A DNA stretch of 64,000 nucleotides from Monosiga brevicollis MX1. Lineage: Eukaryota > Opisthokonta > Choanoflagellata > Craspedida > Salpingoecidae. The notes beneath the pieces are model-generated. The model had not been told where the DNA came from, ran no database searches, and saw only the letters and a program-made list of their open reading frames with translations. Numbering within the stretch: position 1 is the stretch's first letter; each line of letters begins with the position of its first letter. This document shows, one piece after another, positions 21,961 through 34,326 of this stretch. A program made the translations under genes and the position numbers. The stretch lies in the NCBI RefSeq assembly GCF_000002865.3, contig NW_001865039.1, positions 554,527 through 618,526 on the forward strand, written 5' to 3'.

Positions 21961-22888
21961 CTGCCACCTTGTCGGACACAGCCCCGGTGGTATGCGTGCC
22001 TCTCCTGCCATGCCCTCGGTGACTTCGGGGCTCGGCTTGATGTCTTTGTTCGTTCTTCTTTTTCGCTTCTATTCTCTCGTGTTGGGCGCGGTTGGGCATG
22101 CCTGCATCGCTGAGCTATGCAGGACGCGTCGCCCGTGCGCCAAGGCATGGACGTCTGTGTATTCAATGATAACTTGCCTATGCCTAAATGTTGTTCCCTT
22201 CAATCGAGGCCTAAAATTTTCGCGTCGGGTGTCGGTTGCTCGCTCTCGTGCAAACAGACCTCGTTTAACAAATGGGTTGATTCGCCCGCCTCTTGAGCAG
22301 GCACCAGACCAGACAGCACGAATGTCCTGCCAGAGCCACGTGCACTCGATTTATCCAACCTTTGCGCGTGTGGCAGTGGCAGGTGATGTGGTCCATCATG
22401 ATCCATCCCAGCTTACCTCGAACAAGGGGCCTCCGAACAAGTGTGTTTGCTGCGATTAAGCTTTGGCGGAAAGCTGAATGAATCAAAGGCAATTTGACAG
22501 GACCAAATCCAAAAAAAAAAAAAAACGGTCATAAAAATTCAAACTTATGCTGACCGTTCAAGCTCAAGATCGAGAGTGATAATTCCGTAGAGCCTGACAG
22601 GAAAGCTGGAAGTTTGAGCCGCAAACCAATCTCATGGCGATCCAACGGTCAGCAAGCCACAGGCCAAGGCAGCTGGCTCGCCAGATTCTCAATCCATAAT
22701 TACAATAAAATACAGAAAAAATCGTCAAAAAATACACTTTTATTCACACACATGCTACACATTTTCGATTTTTGTGCGGCTGGGAACGGCCTGGTTTTTT
22801 TTTTTTAAAAGAAGCCGTCGCACCGACCCGACACATCTTGGAGAGAGGCGAATTGGGGCAATAACGGCGCGTGGGAGAATCGTATATC
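21961..22888. other. intergenic region, EF-hand gene / PQBP1-like gene
   Basis: About 930 bp, A/T-rich from about 22490 on. It contains an A run at 22511-22525, an 8-bp inverted repeat (AACGGTCA at about 22525 and TGACCGTT at about 22551) and a T run at 22796-22806 ahead of the next ATG. No exon was recognised. Confidence 0.6.
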
Positions 22889-24614
22889 ATGGCTGCCTCG
22901 TTGCCGCCAGCACTGGCCGCACGCCTCGCCAAGCGAGGTATCCTCAAGGTCAGAAACTAATTGCAACGGCCCGAGCTCGCGGGTGGCCTCCTCACTTGGT
23001 GCCCCATCCCATGTATCGGCACAACCACTTAGGTCGGCAAAAAGAAGGCGTTCAATCCATTTGTAAGTAGTGGCACAACCCAAGCCTGTCACCAGCGAAA
23101 GATCCCGGCCTGTTTGCTAGTCGCGTTGCTCTCACAAACGGGCGTGTCACTGTGCTACAGGAGGATGATCTCCCTGACGGTTGGCATGCCGTTATTGAGG
23201 TTCAAACGTGTGTCACGATTCGCACATGCAAAGCGTTGGCAAAAATCAGCTCCTCGATGTCCGTGTAACTTATTCGGGTCAAACCGTGCGCACATCGGCC
23301 TCCTTCTGTGTGTAGGAATGATGTGTATTTTTGGAACATTCACACAGATGAAACGCAATGGAAGGTCCCGACTAAACCTGCATCGCGAGTGCGCACGACC
23401 CGTTCACCCCCTCGGACAAGGCCAGAGCCTTCGGAACCAATCAATTCAGTAGAAATGGGCGTGGATGCACCTCCTGCCCTGTCCAACACCAACGCACCAA
23501 CCAGTGGACCTTCCACTCTGATGGCTCCGAGCAGCTTCCAGCTCCCCCGTGGTGGTATCGCTCCAATAGTGCAACGTCCCAACATGGTCGCCCCACCTTC
23601 GGGCATGTCACACCTACCCCCAATGCCCGTCATGCCGCCCCCCGGGCTTTCAGAAGCCCCGCCACACTTTGAGCCACATCAACCACCGTTTTCTGGCATG
23701 GCCCCACCTGGCATGGCCCCACCTGGCATGGCCCCACCTGGCATGGCCCCACCTGGCATGGCCCCACCTGGCATGGCCCCACCTGGCATGGCCCCACCTA
23801 ACATGGCCCCACCTGGCATGGCCCCACCTGGCATGGCCCCACCTGGCATGGCGCCGAATTTTGTCCCACCTCCCACGTCTAGTCGCGGTCATGAAGGAGC
23901 ACATGCTGGTCAGTACGGCGGACGTGGCGGTGGACGTGGCGGTGGACGCGGCGGACATGGTGGAGGGCGTGGCGGCGGGCGTGGCGAGCCCCAAGGTAGC
24001 AAGCGTCCTACCGGCAGCAGGGATACGGGGGGAAATGACCAGGATATGGACGATGATGTCGCTGCCCGCTTGGCAGCACTCAAATCGGGCGCACCCATGC
24101 CTCAACGGTCACGGCCCCAGGTTCGGCCTCTTTCGTTCAGCTCCAAGCCCGCAACACTAATCTCGTCTCCCAATCCACTGGCACGTCCGCGTCCTTATCG
24201 AATGTTTGGGTTGAATTCCATGCTAGGGGCCTGTCGGACCGGGCGGTATCCCGCTCGATCCCAAGCAAAAGTGGTACGATCCTGCACAAGCTTCCAAGCA
24301 CCCAGCAAATGTGCCCCTGCTCATTGTTGTTCTCGAATCGATGGCACTATAGCTGGCGCTGCAACAAGAAGAACACACTCCCTGACGGAACCTGCGTTAC
24401 ATGCGCGCAAAAACTGGTGAGTACCATTGCCCGACGATGTCAAGTGATTTTTGAGGGGAGTTGACCAAGAAGTCTGACTTGTCGACCACCTGGCCATGCA
24501 CACGCGGTGTCACAGGGTCGTCTTCCGACAGCACCACCTCCCATGGCGCCTCCTTCCTACTATCAAGCTGTGGCGGGCATGCAGGGTGCATATCAGGGCA
24601 CTCCTCCGCAGTAG
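22889..24614 (+). CDS. PQBP1-like WW-domain protein with GMAPP repeats
   Basis: Exons 22889-22948, 23033-23062, 23161-23207, 23316-24120, 24227-24273, 24353-24416 and 24516-24614 join in phase (about 383 residues). The first exon, ending LAARLAKRGILK, closely resembles the PQBP1 start (LQTRLAKRGILK). One WW domain follows: LPDGWHAVIEVQT, then NDVYFWNIHTDETQWKVP. The middle is proline-rich with eleven GMAPP-type repeats and an RGG-like region (GRGGGRGGGRGG). After it come CWRCNKKNTLPDGTCVTCAQ, which looks like a small Cys-pair ribbon, and a PPPMAPPSYY tail. PQBP1 links splicing factors and RNA polymerase II (family knowledge). The last three exons rest on phase and splice signals only; the frame of exon 4 stays open to 24420, and a stop at 24350 in another frame is the alternative end. 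Confidence 0.75.
23696..23850 (+). repeat. 15-bp coding minisatellite (GMAPP)
   Basis: About eleven head-to-tail copies of GGCATGGCCCCACCT, nearly identical, with one GMAPP-to-NMAPP variant. The unit is a multiple of three, so copy-number change keeps the reading frame. Confidence 0.95.
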
Positions 24615-24820
24615 ATTTGACACCCGTGGCGGGAAGACGCAGGCAAGCGAGGGAGTAAGCACTGGGTTAACACAAATAATTGAAGCAAGCCGCAACTGAG
24701 CCCGCATTCACAATGGCTATGCAACATATGGGATTCAAACCAGCGCAGTAGTGTTACATATCAATGAATGTGTTTCAATTTGAGACAGGATGTACAGACC
24801 GAAACAAGGCAAAGGTACGC

Positions 24821-27800
24821 TTATGCTTCATCAGCCGAATCTGGATCGGCATCAACGAGATCATCATCTCCAAACTCGACATCACTGTCCTCCAACTCAG
24901 TGCCTACTGCACTGAGTTGCGACTGGGCGTCAGGCGGCGCCGAGTGAGCGACTTCAGAGGCAGTCGCCTCAACCGTAGTGGTGTCTACATCAGTGAACTC
25001 AGCGACGGGAGCCTCGACCTTGGGCAACTTGGGTTCGGGCATCCCAGTAGTGTCAGGAGTCTTTTCTGCTTGTGTTTCCGCTGCAGAGGCTGTCGACACT
25101 GTCGGTGTTGTCATGCCAGCTGTCGGGTCGGCGGGTGTAACTGCACTAGAAGTGGAAGGAGCCAGGACGGAGCGTTGGGGGCTAGACGCGGTGATGGCTG
25201 CAGGGTGATGGGCCAAAGGCTCGTGTTGGGCCAAGGGTTCAGTTTGGGCAGGGGGCGCTTCTGTATTCGTCGGCGTAGTGTCTGACAAATTTTGGGCGAA
25301 GGATGAGTCTAAGGGTGTTGTCAGCGCCGCTGTGGGCGCGCGACCGTCCGTTGGCGCAGCAGAAGCGGAGCTGTCCTCAGCCAGTGTTGCCACAACTGCG
25401 GTGGCAGGAACGCGTACGGCAGGACTGCGCGGCTTCAGGACACCGTCCAGCATGAATAAATGATCCTGGCACGCAGCGCGAACCTGAGGCCCACCATCGG
25501 AAAATTGCAGGTGAACAAATGCGGCTCGCCAGCGAAAATAGCGCATGATCGCTGACCAACTCATGTTTGCGAGCCGATCCGATTGGAAAAGCAGAGCGAG
25601 GATGCAGCAAGAACGTCAAACCTCAATCATGACATCGAGAGTGCCTCGTTGCAGAGCTGACACAGCGGCATTTGCAAAGTCCGCCTACTCAGCAACACAA
25701 CAGACACAGCCATCAGATTAGATGATCAAGGATGTTTGATGACGCAGAGAACCGCTGACAGATGTCATACCGCCCGCAAACTGCGACCTTAATTGACCAA
25801 ATCAACAAAAACAAACAAACATCTAGCAAATAGGTAAAGGACGTACGCTCATTGCGGGAATAGCCACGGCGCAGCGTGCCAAAAGGCGATAGGTGGCTAC
25901 TCGGACACTGCATGACCGAAACAAAAGGGGAGGGTAAGATGTGTCTGCGTGCCTGAGCCAGCGCTGTTTGTGCCATGCAACGTGCTTGGGCGGGAGCATA
26001 TACGAACGTGGGGTCATCGAAAGGGATCGGTGGATGCAGGGAGCCAGCAAGCTTGCTACTGATGCGCGCATGATAACCAATCTTTTGGCTCACTTTGGTG
26101 GCAACGACTGGAGTTGCAGTCACGATCGCTTCCAAAACTGCAAATCAGCCAGCAAAAAAATTGATCAGCGGCAGGAATATATCGTATCATCCGTCTCAAT
26201 GACGTCTGCCGGAGCAGCAGAGCCGCAGGTGGCGTTGACATACCTCGGAGGGCTGTCACAAAGAGCCGAGCGTTGCTGCGAGGCCGCTGACGAGTGAAGT
26301 TGATGGGTCCTGCGGATGAATTGTGGGCAGACACGGTGCGCTTGCCGCCCTTTTTCCGCTGCACCAGACCGGTGTTGATGGCTTTAGCATCCAGCGACAG
26401 CTATATTCAGCAGCCGAAACGAAAGAGAAAAGAAAAAGAAAAAAAAACCGTCAAGAGTGGCCGCGTGGAGGTGTATGGGCGCACTTGTCGCTGCAGTCTC
26501 CAGCTCTCATCAGCTTGTGCAATTACGACCTACCTCGCTGTGCTCAATGGCCGTCGAGGCTTGGCAGCAGGTCTGAACTAGCGCCGCGAGCTCTTCCGCG
26601 GCCACGGCTTCGAGCAGCATGGGGCAGCCTTGTAGGCTACGCCACACGCTATCAAGTGCCACTGCGATTACCTGTGATATAACACCAAAAGTGCCATTAC
26701 GGCCATGAGACATCTGCAATCAAGGCACCCGAATCAAAAAGCCTTGGGTATCACAGACCTCGCCATCGCAGGTGGGGACGGGTAACAGTTCGGCTACGAA
26801 GATGGCTAGACTCTGTAGGCGTTATTGTCAGGTTTAGGGATAGAGATCGAGTATCAAAATAGAACAGAGAGATGAGAATGCGGCTTGCAGCGTCTAGGGG
26901 CAGCGCTGCATCGCCCGAGCGCACCGTATTCAAGCTTGGCAAGGCGCAACTCATGACTCGCAAGCACAGCATGGGTGATGCATCCGCGATAGCAGCTAGA
27001 ACGTGTCCAGCGCAGGTGTGCAGCTTGGTCTACACGAGAGGTTACAAGTTGACAATTTTACATGCAGGTGAATGGGTCCACAGAGCTAGTCGTGAGCAAC
27101 GCGCTGTCAAGCATGCCTTTCGACATGTGCTGTGCTGCAACACTTACAATATGATGGCTAACGAGGGTGCGGCGCAAACCAGACGCTCGCAAGGTGGCAG
27201 CTCGATGCCAGTCAACAGCAAAGATGCCCGAGAGCAGACGGCCGAGAAGGTTGGTATGCACGTCCACGCAGGAACCAGTCGGGGCTCTATTTATCGATCC
27301 AAATGACAAATGTCGGCACACACACCAGGGCGTATGTCCCTTAGACGCAGTATATTGTACAGAAAGAGGGTGGTTCGAGGCGGATGTAGCAAAGGCACAC
27401 ACCGTAGGAGCACGGCGACGATCGTTAATAGGCCCTGGATCAAGAGCAGCAACTCTTGGGTGCGACGTGGCTCGGCTTGGGCTAGCGGCAGCGATGCATA
27501 GTCGGGTGGCAGGTCTTGGTTGCGATGGCCGTCCACCAACCCAGGCAAAAGTTCGTTACCCATCTGATGCAATGAAAATAATCAACGTGAGGCAGGTGCT
27601 GAGACAGTCACAGGTGGCCAGAGGGAAGAACGGTGTACGTCAAGTAAGAAGCATCTGGCAGACAACTGCTTTTCAAAGGCGCATATGAGGCACGCACCTG
27701 AGTGCACACAATAACTGTTTCCTCAAGAAGAGCAGCCCAGAATGTTTGAGCGTCTTTGGAGGTAATGCAGCTGGCTGTCGCCGCAAAACATGCACTTAGC

Positions 27801-28987
27801 GCCTTCACGGAGAGAGAGGAAGAGCGGTTTTGTGAGCGAGCTGGAGAGAGAGCCGGAGAGACCGAGCGGGGGCTACATCAAGATGCCACGAGGAGAGCAT
27901 GGCTGTGCATGAATAAGGACTTTGTCAAGCAGACGAAGCACATACGTTACTTAAGTCACGAGTACACGGGGCAAGGAAACGGCGGAGAATGAGCGCACGA
28001 ACGCGGCCAGCGACGGCCTTGCTGGCTCCCGCAAAGTGGCGGCAGCATGCTGCCAGAAGCAAAAGGTGTTCTGGTATCAGGCTCGCCATGTGCGAGTCCA
28101 TTGTGCGCACAAAGTCTTTGAGAAAGTTGGGCAAAACTTGCGCGCCGAGGTCGCGACGTAGTTCTTGATGCTGCCGGAAAAGAACCAGCCGAGGAAGAGC
28201 AAAAATGCTTGAGACAAGTGGCAATGATAGGAAGGAGGAGCGACGTGCTTGCGCAAACATGCATCGGGCAGAGATCGCTGCGGGCAAGGGTAAGAACAAG
28301 GACGCACCTGACTAGCCGTCGCCAAGATGTCAACGAGGACGACGCAGATATCCGTATCAAGCAGTGCGCCATGCTATACAAAAACGCGTCGCAGCGCAGT
28401 AGTGTGATGAGCAGGATGCTAATTAGTCAAGACTTATTTTTCGCGACATTTAAGCCAATGACCGCTAAAGAAAGAAAAAAAAAACCTCCGCATCATAATG
28501 AGCCTGCGCTCGTCAATGCTTCTGGATAGCCGGCAGCTCGGGACTAGATCTGAAAGCAAGAGCCATACCGAAGCAGGTCGCAGAAGCAACTTGGTCCAGT
28601 TGAGGCAATTGGTGTAAAACGTGAGTGGGTTACAGCTAATCAGCGTCGCTCGAAGCAGACGCAGACTGCCCGAGCCCGGGTTGCTTGAGGCATTAAGACT
28701 GCTATTGAGGCGTTTGCTCCAGCGGATGACAGTCGGATCCGTGCCATCGAGCTGATGTGTCGCAAGCATTCCAGAGGCGTGAGGGATGTGCCAGCCGGGT
28801 TCCACACGCCCAAGTCAGGTGCACCAAAATCAGTCATGCTGGATATACAACTATTTCATAAACTTACACGCTGTAGGAGACCATGATCCACGAGAGCTTC
28901 ACAGGTGAGCGCCACCTGCATCTCTGACGGCTCGGCATCCTCGAAGCAGCGAGTCGTCAAGTCACTCAACAAAGCGGCCGCATCCAT
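24821..28987 (-). CDS. PELP1: PELP1/RIX1-like ribosome-assembly HEAT protein
   Basis: Fifteen exons: 28987-28868, 28751-28569, 28373-28308, 28170-27946, 27802-27698, 27563-27403, 27286-27148, 27029-26925, 26812-26759, 26671-26534, 26400-26244, 26137-26094, 25963-25847, 25684-25622 and 25483-24821; 779 residues with all phases matching. Leucine-rich helical stretches follow the order of human PELP1: GSGSLRLLRATLI and CLNWTKLLLR; VLVDILATASQ; LRRDLGAQVLPNFL; ARLFVTALRVLEAIVTATP; ATYRLLARCAVA. The ~220-residue tail is Pro/Thr/Ala-rich and ends in an acidic run (ELEDSDVEFGDDDLVDAD), as in PELP1. In animals PELP1 with TEX10 and WDR18 forms the Rix1 complex for 60S maturation (family knowledge). 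Exons 8, 9 and 13 are the least certain. The gene is convergent with the PQBP1-like gene, 206 bp apart. Confidence 0.8.
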
Positions 28988-29497
28988 GATGGCAGTACTT
29001 GGGATATGACGCCACAATCAAGCAACCGTTTGCACGTGTACTATACTACAGCCCAACGCATACAAGGGCCTCCTATACCAGGCGTTGCTGGCACTGCCGT
29101 ATTGCCCCGCTGCCGTCCGTTCCCGAACCACGCGCACGCTGACAATTGAGAGAGAGAGAGAGAGAGAGGAGAGAGAGCACGAGCCATGCGGCACGAAGCG
29201 ACCATGTGATGTTTGTCAGACTTTATTTTATGTTTGACTGACAGCATCAGAATTCGAAATCAGCGCGACAAGCGCTTGGACGATGTGTTGGATTCAAAAA
29301 AGCGAGAGGGACTGAGAGGTGCTGTGCTGGTGGTTATTTAACAGAAGATGTCGCTTCAAGAATATTCCAAAGCTGCTCAAGTCCTGCTGTGCGAAATTTC
29401 GCCACACGTGTGCATTTACAATGATATACTCTCCTACTTGGCCAGCTCATCTGCGCCGATGGCTGACGAAATGGGTGTCTGCCGGTAGCACGGCGCT
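28988..29497. promoter_or_regulatory. upstream region of PELP1-like gene with TGTCAGA words
   Basis: About 510 bp between the PELP1-like start and the 3' end of the GRAF-like gene. It contains a GA run (29149-29178), TTTGTCAGAC at 29212-29221 and CTGACA at 29238-29243. The same word occurs upstream of IMP4 and WDR12. The promoter role is inferred. Confidence 0.4.
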
Positions 29498-32400
29498 TCA
29501 TGTTATTGGGTTGCCAGCCGTGTCGAGCCATACAACAAACGCGGACGGAAACAAGCCCTCGGCACCGGTGCGCTGAAGTTGTCCATAAAGCCATTCATCT
29601 TCGTCTGGATCTTCTTGAACTACCAGCCGCACCGTGAGATCAAGTGAGCACCGTAAAGAACACGGAAAAAAAACTTCATCTCCCTCGCGTGGTACTGACC
29701 GTCGATGATAAGGTCGCCGGCCATGAACGAAAGCTCATCCTCGGCATCACCTTCGCAGTCGTACAGCGCGCGCACACACGCTGTGCGTGCCAGCTGGATC
29801 ACAGCCGAGAAGAGTTCAATAGGCAAGAAAATGAGCACACACCAGAAGCAAACCAAAAACAAAGCATCATCAAGCCTTTTGAGCCATGACCTCACCACGG
29901 CCGTGTCAGCCTCAGCTTCTTCCTCATCGTTGGCAACGTAGGGTGGCGGGCGAGGCGGTGCCAATGCTCGTTTCTAAACAAAAAAATCAAATAAAGAGGT
30001 TCGGCCGGCAGCCGGCCGAGGCCCATTCAGTCAGTCAAAAATTGATCAACGCCAGACCACAGGCTGTTGTCAAGCACAGTACTAGGGATGGCCTGCTGCT
30101 GCTGCTGCGATACGAACCGGGGGCACGGCGGCAGCAGTCTGGGGCAACGACGGCGAACTTCTGCAGAAGAGCATTCGTCAGTTTTTCGACCATTGAAACA
30201 CTCGGCTAGGTAGGCGAACTCACTCTTCGGACCCCACGTCAAAAATGGGCTTGACATGCTCGACCAACAGTTCCGCTGCAATCGATGCATCAGCAAAGGG
30301 TGAGGACGGAGGCGGTGGGGAAGACTAAAGGGCTCAACACAGCCACGCCGGAGTTGCATGGTTGCAAGCCTAATCAGTCAAGGCTGAGTACGCATCGTAC
30401 CAGCACGATTATAGTATTGCATATCAGCAATTGAGGAGGTCATATCGCCTTGGCCTGCCCGAAAAAGCGTTGGCCCAAAACATCGGCCTAGGTTGGCAGC
30501 TGTCATGCTGTTTGCATCACTGTGCTCAGCCACCTACGAGGCCACCAAAGCAAACATGTCCGCAAGCGCTGGGTATGTGAGCGCGGGGCCACGCGTGGAA
30601 AGCCGATGGGCATGAGGGCTAAAGCACGGCGCTTGGTGAACGAAGGAGGATCGTACTTTATGCAGGTGCAGAAATAAGAGCTTGGCCACGCTTCGGTTGA
30701 GGGGCGGTAACCGTTGAACTGCCACTTTGAGGTTTGGGACAAGTTCATTCACGTCCTGGGAGCCTAATATGATGACGCAGCAGTTGTGCCGTGGTTTAAA
30801 AACACAGAATCTCCATCCACAGTACCACCAAAACACGAGGTCTGGCAGACTGCGTACCAGATGCGATGGCTTTGACAAACAATGGCGTCAATGCCGTTGT
30901 CATGAGCGGCTCCTCGAGCTCACGCAAATAATGCTTCAAAGCACTTGCACACGAGGCAATGTCAACCTCTTGCAGATTGACAGCCTTGCCTCGTTCGATG
31001 GCCGAGTTGACGAGGCGCGTATACACGGACGTCTGGCCTGGGATGCGATAGATACCCTGCTCAGTCAACCCGTCCCGCTCAATCTGTGACATGAGCCGTT
31101 GTATAAAGCTGACAGCTTGTGGTGTCAACTCAAACTTTTCTATCCTGCAATTGCAGTCAGCAAAAAGACAGATTTATCATCAGTATGATCGCGAAAGAAG
31201 TTCAACATGAAAATCCAGGCAAGCCCTTGGGCTGAACTCACGCTTGTTTGACCTTGCGGCGTCGAATGGTTTTGGTTGGTGACAAGCCTATGACACGGGG
31301 CAGCAGACAAAAACGGTTATTTCCATCAGACCATGGACAAAGAGGAGAAGGTGGCATGCAACGTCCGGTAGCATGTTGGGCCGGAGAACAAATCACGATT
31401 TTTTTTTTTTTTTTTGGGGGGGGGGGGGGGGGGGCAGCCACGCACCGCCCATGGCTGCGATCCACTTTTGTCGAGCCGTGGCGTTCAGGGCCTGAAGCAT
31501 GAAGGCATTGCCTTGTCGGTTGTGTACTTCGAAGCAGTTTTTGCGATCCGTATCACTGCTATAGCGTTGCACACAGCTATCGATCTGCATCTCCTCAATC
31601 TGTGTCTAGAGGCGTATAAGCATCATGTTCATTCAAAGTGACGACAATCATGTACAGGGGTCAACGGGTAGGCCCGGTGTGGTGGAAAAAGGCAAACGGG
31701 GTCAGCAGCAGCCGGAGAGGTGCGGATTGAGAGGAAGGGAATCAAGTTGCATCGCCATGAGCGATGCAGACAGCATTTAGCAGCGCGGGTCACAAAAGGC
31801 AAGGATGCATACATTGCTCGCTACGTCGAAGAGTTTCATCATTTGAGAGGGGCGGTCATAGGTGGCATAGACTCTAACCCAGGATGCAGTCAGACCACCT
31901 ACAGATATCAGGCATGTTGGGACAGGAGCCATGCCGTGAGCTGTAGCTGTGGCCATGGGGGCGGTGGGCAAACAGGAGGGCATGACAAGCTGTCGAGCCA
32001 ATCAGACCTTTGCGATGCCAGTAAAGGTAGCCGGTTATGAGAGTGCCTTCGGGGTGGACATCCTCAAAGCCGCCTTGTAACACTTGTTGCTCTATGGCGC
32101 GCATAAGCTGGCTCGGGGTCGACAGGTTGAGTCCAGTCGGAAATGAGTCATGGATGGCCGAGGCATTGGAGGCAAGACAAGGCGGATGATGCAGTTTGAG
32201 ACGAAAGGGCCCTTGAACAGCCGTACCGCTTGTCGATCAGTTTGACGCCTGTCTTGATTGGACCGAAGTCGACTTAGGGCCTCGTCGTGTGTGTTTTGGT
32301 GCAGTTGCAGCTGATCGTCGTGGGCACGGAGCTGATCAAGACAGCCTTCGTGGTACGCGGTGATGTGGCGGACGTACATTAGAATCTACGCATGGGGCCC

Positions 32401-33781
32401 ACCAGGCACATGGATTGGTCAAATTAATCTTGGTACAGGATGGCACTGAAGAGTCCAAAAGAGGGGCGATGGTGCGGATCCAAGGCAAGGGTGCGCAGGT
32501 GTACAAACTTCCTGAGAGATGACCTGTACCCGCTGGTCCACCCATTCTTCCATGTGCTGTGAGAAGTCAAAGCCTGCCAGCATGAGACGGGCACGCGCCC
32601 TTGATTGTTCAGTGGTGTCAGTGTCCTGTGGTGTGTGTGTGTGTGTGTGTGTGTGTGACGGATACAGAACGGATTTGCACCACGGAATAAGGGAGTGAGA
32701 TGCCGATTCACGCTGTCAACCACTTGCATCGCATCTCACGAGACACGCGAGGTAGGCTGGAAGGGACAGCCAAGTGGGAGTTTACGTGTCGGCGCACCTG
32801 CGCATGGCCGCCGTGGCGACGGCTGATTTGCTTGTCAATGTCCTTGTAGTAAGCTTCCTCGCGCTTCTCAAAGTCATCAAGAAGAGTCTGCCGGTATGGA
32901 AGCAAGTGCCATTAGCCATAGGCAGCTCGGCAACACGGCAACACGGCAATGCGCACATGACGCCAGCTGTGCTGCATGAGGACAGGCTGGTTTCGATTGA
33001 CTCACCTGAGCCTTGCCGATGTAAGTGTCCTTGAAGTCTTGCAGGTGCTTGCACATTCGCTCAAGTCCAGCCGCCTGGCCACCCACAGCAGGTACCCTTG
33101 TTGTGTCAATGCGCGCTCACGATCAAGCATGCGGCTGGTGCACCAGCGTGCCGGTTTGCGGATTAGACCAGTCACTGGGAAGCTTACCAGATTGCGCTTG
33201 CGTTCAGCCAGCTCATGGATGACGGAAAATCCCATGGCAATGGCATTGCCTGGGAAGGTGCCAGGTCGAAGAAGAAGATGAGTCACACAGCTCGGCGGGG
33301 ATCAGTTGGCAACCGCGGTTCAGAGCCGTGAGACAGGCCCTAAGGCACACCTAAGAGCTGCAGGTTTTCAGCCAAGCGGTCGTCATCGGGGGTGGGTAGT
33401 GCTACCAGCTTGGCAAACGTTTGCTCCAATGTGTCAGCCAACTTGGCTGAGGATGCGGCCTCGTCTGCAAGCGAAAGCAAGGTGACAGCGATCAATGGAG
33501 TGGGCGGGCGTGGGAGCCAGAGTGGGGTGCATACAGTCCAAGCTCCCCTTTGGACGAGATGCATTACTGCAGTTGCACCACAAAGGCCGGCAGACGCTAC
33601 TGGCACCGGGTCCCACCAAGCGCAACTCACTCTCATTGGCTTGTTTGTGAGCGGTCGCATGGCGCTCGAGCTTGTGCAGGATCGTCCCGAAATCCTTGAG
33701 CTCTTTGAGCTCGCGCCGAAACTCCTGCTTGACCGCCGGACCCTCGGCAGGAAAGGTCGCCTGCGCCTCCACCTGATCCAT
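29498..33781 (-). CDS. GRAF/oligophrenin-type RhoGAP (BAR-PH-RhoGAP-SH3)
   Basis: Nineteen exons: 33781-33631, 33464-33351, 33249-33188, 33074-33006, 32887-32798, 32625-32509, 32385-32227, 32107-32008, 31898-31813, 31605-31446, 31287-31242, 31144-30858, 30763-30657, 30533-30401, 30275-30224, 30160-30118, 29973-29896, 29793-29700 and 29619-29498; 689 residues, all phases matching. Order: BAR (about 1-260), PH (TGYLYWHRKGGLTASWVRVY to ALNATARQKWIAAMGG), RhoGAP (GIYRIPG carrying the arginine finger, CASALKHYLRELEEPL, MTAANLGRCFGPTLFR), Pro/Ala-rich linker, C-terminal SH3 (ALYDCEGDAEDELSFMAGD to WLYGQLQRTGAEGLFPSAFV). GRAF proteins bend membranes in endocytosis and switch off RhoA/Cdc42 (family knowledge). 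All GAP hallmark residues are present, so activity is expected. Confidence 0.95.
31399..31434. repeat. poly-T then poly-G tract in GRAF-like intron
   Basis: About 17 T followed by about 19 G on the plus strand, within intron 31445-31288. In the sense direction it is a C run then an A run just after the splice donor. Confidence 0.9.
32631..32656. repeat. (GT)n microsatellite just upstream of a splice acceptor
   Basis: 13 GT units on the plus strand, CA in the sense of the GRAF-like gene. It ends 5 bases from the acceptor CACAG of the exon ending at 32625, taking the place of a normal pyrimidine tract. Confidence 0.9.
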
Positions 33782-33929
33782 GCTAACCAGATCAAAGAGG
33801 TCCCTGCCAAAGCACCCCCAGCCCACGAACGCGGCCACGAATCCGACCCCTCGCCACCTAGCAGCTCAACCTGCGGACGCGAATCTCTCAGTCGCCGCTG
33901 GTGAGATGAAGATGAATGAGAGAGAGATG

Positions 33930-33966
<37 letters not shown>

Positions 33967-34326
33967 GAGAGAGACAGAGAGAGAGACAGAGAGAGAAAGA
34001 GAGACAGAGAGAGAGAGAGAGAGAGATGAATTGGCTTGGTCGGTTTGAGAAAGAGAGAAATAAAGAGCAAAGAAGACACAAAGGAAAGAGAGAGAGAGAG
34101 AGAGAAATGAATTGGTTGAATTGGTTTTAGAGAGAGAGAGCGCGCAACAGCAACAAAATTGACTGACAACGAAATTTTAAATCTGACATCAATTAATTGT
34201 CAGATAAATTACAGCGACGTTTGTCAGATAAAGTGTCACAGTCACCGCGTGGCCGCTGGCTCACTTTTCGCCTCTAGACTTGGGGGACGCTTGAGCTCGG
34301 GCAGACCGGAGTTCGAGACCAAGATC
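33782..34326. promoter_or_regulatory. shared divergent promoter, GRAF-like gene / IMP4
   Basis: 545 bp between two divergent ATGs. A GA-rich array covers about 33918-34140. Next to it lie ATCTGACA (34181-34188), TGTCAGAT (34198-34205) and TGTCAGAT (34222-34229), plus CTGACA at 34163-34168, all about 100-165 bp before the IMP4 ATG. This is the densest set of the word in the window. Confidence 0.5.

Noticed and set aside
23650-24105. Minus-strand and second plus frames with WGHAR or WPHLA repeats
   Set aside because: Shadow translations of the GMAPP minisatellite; the plus frame with the WW domain is the real one.
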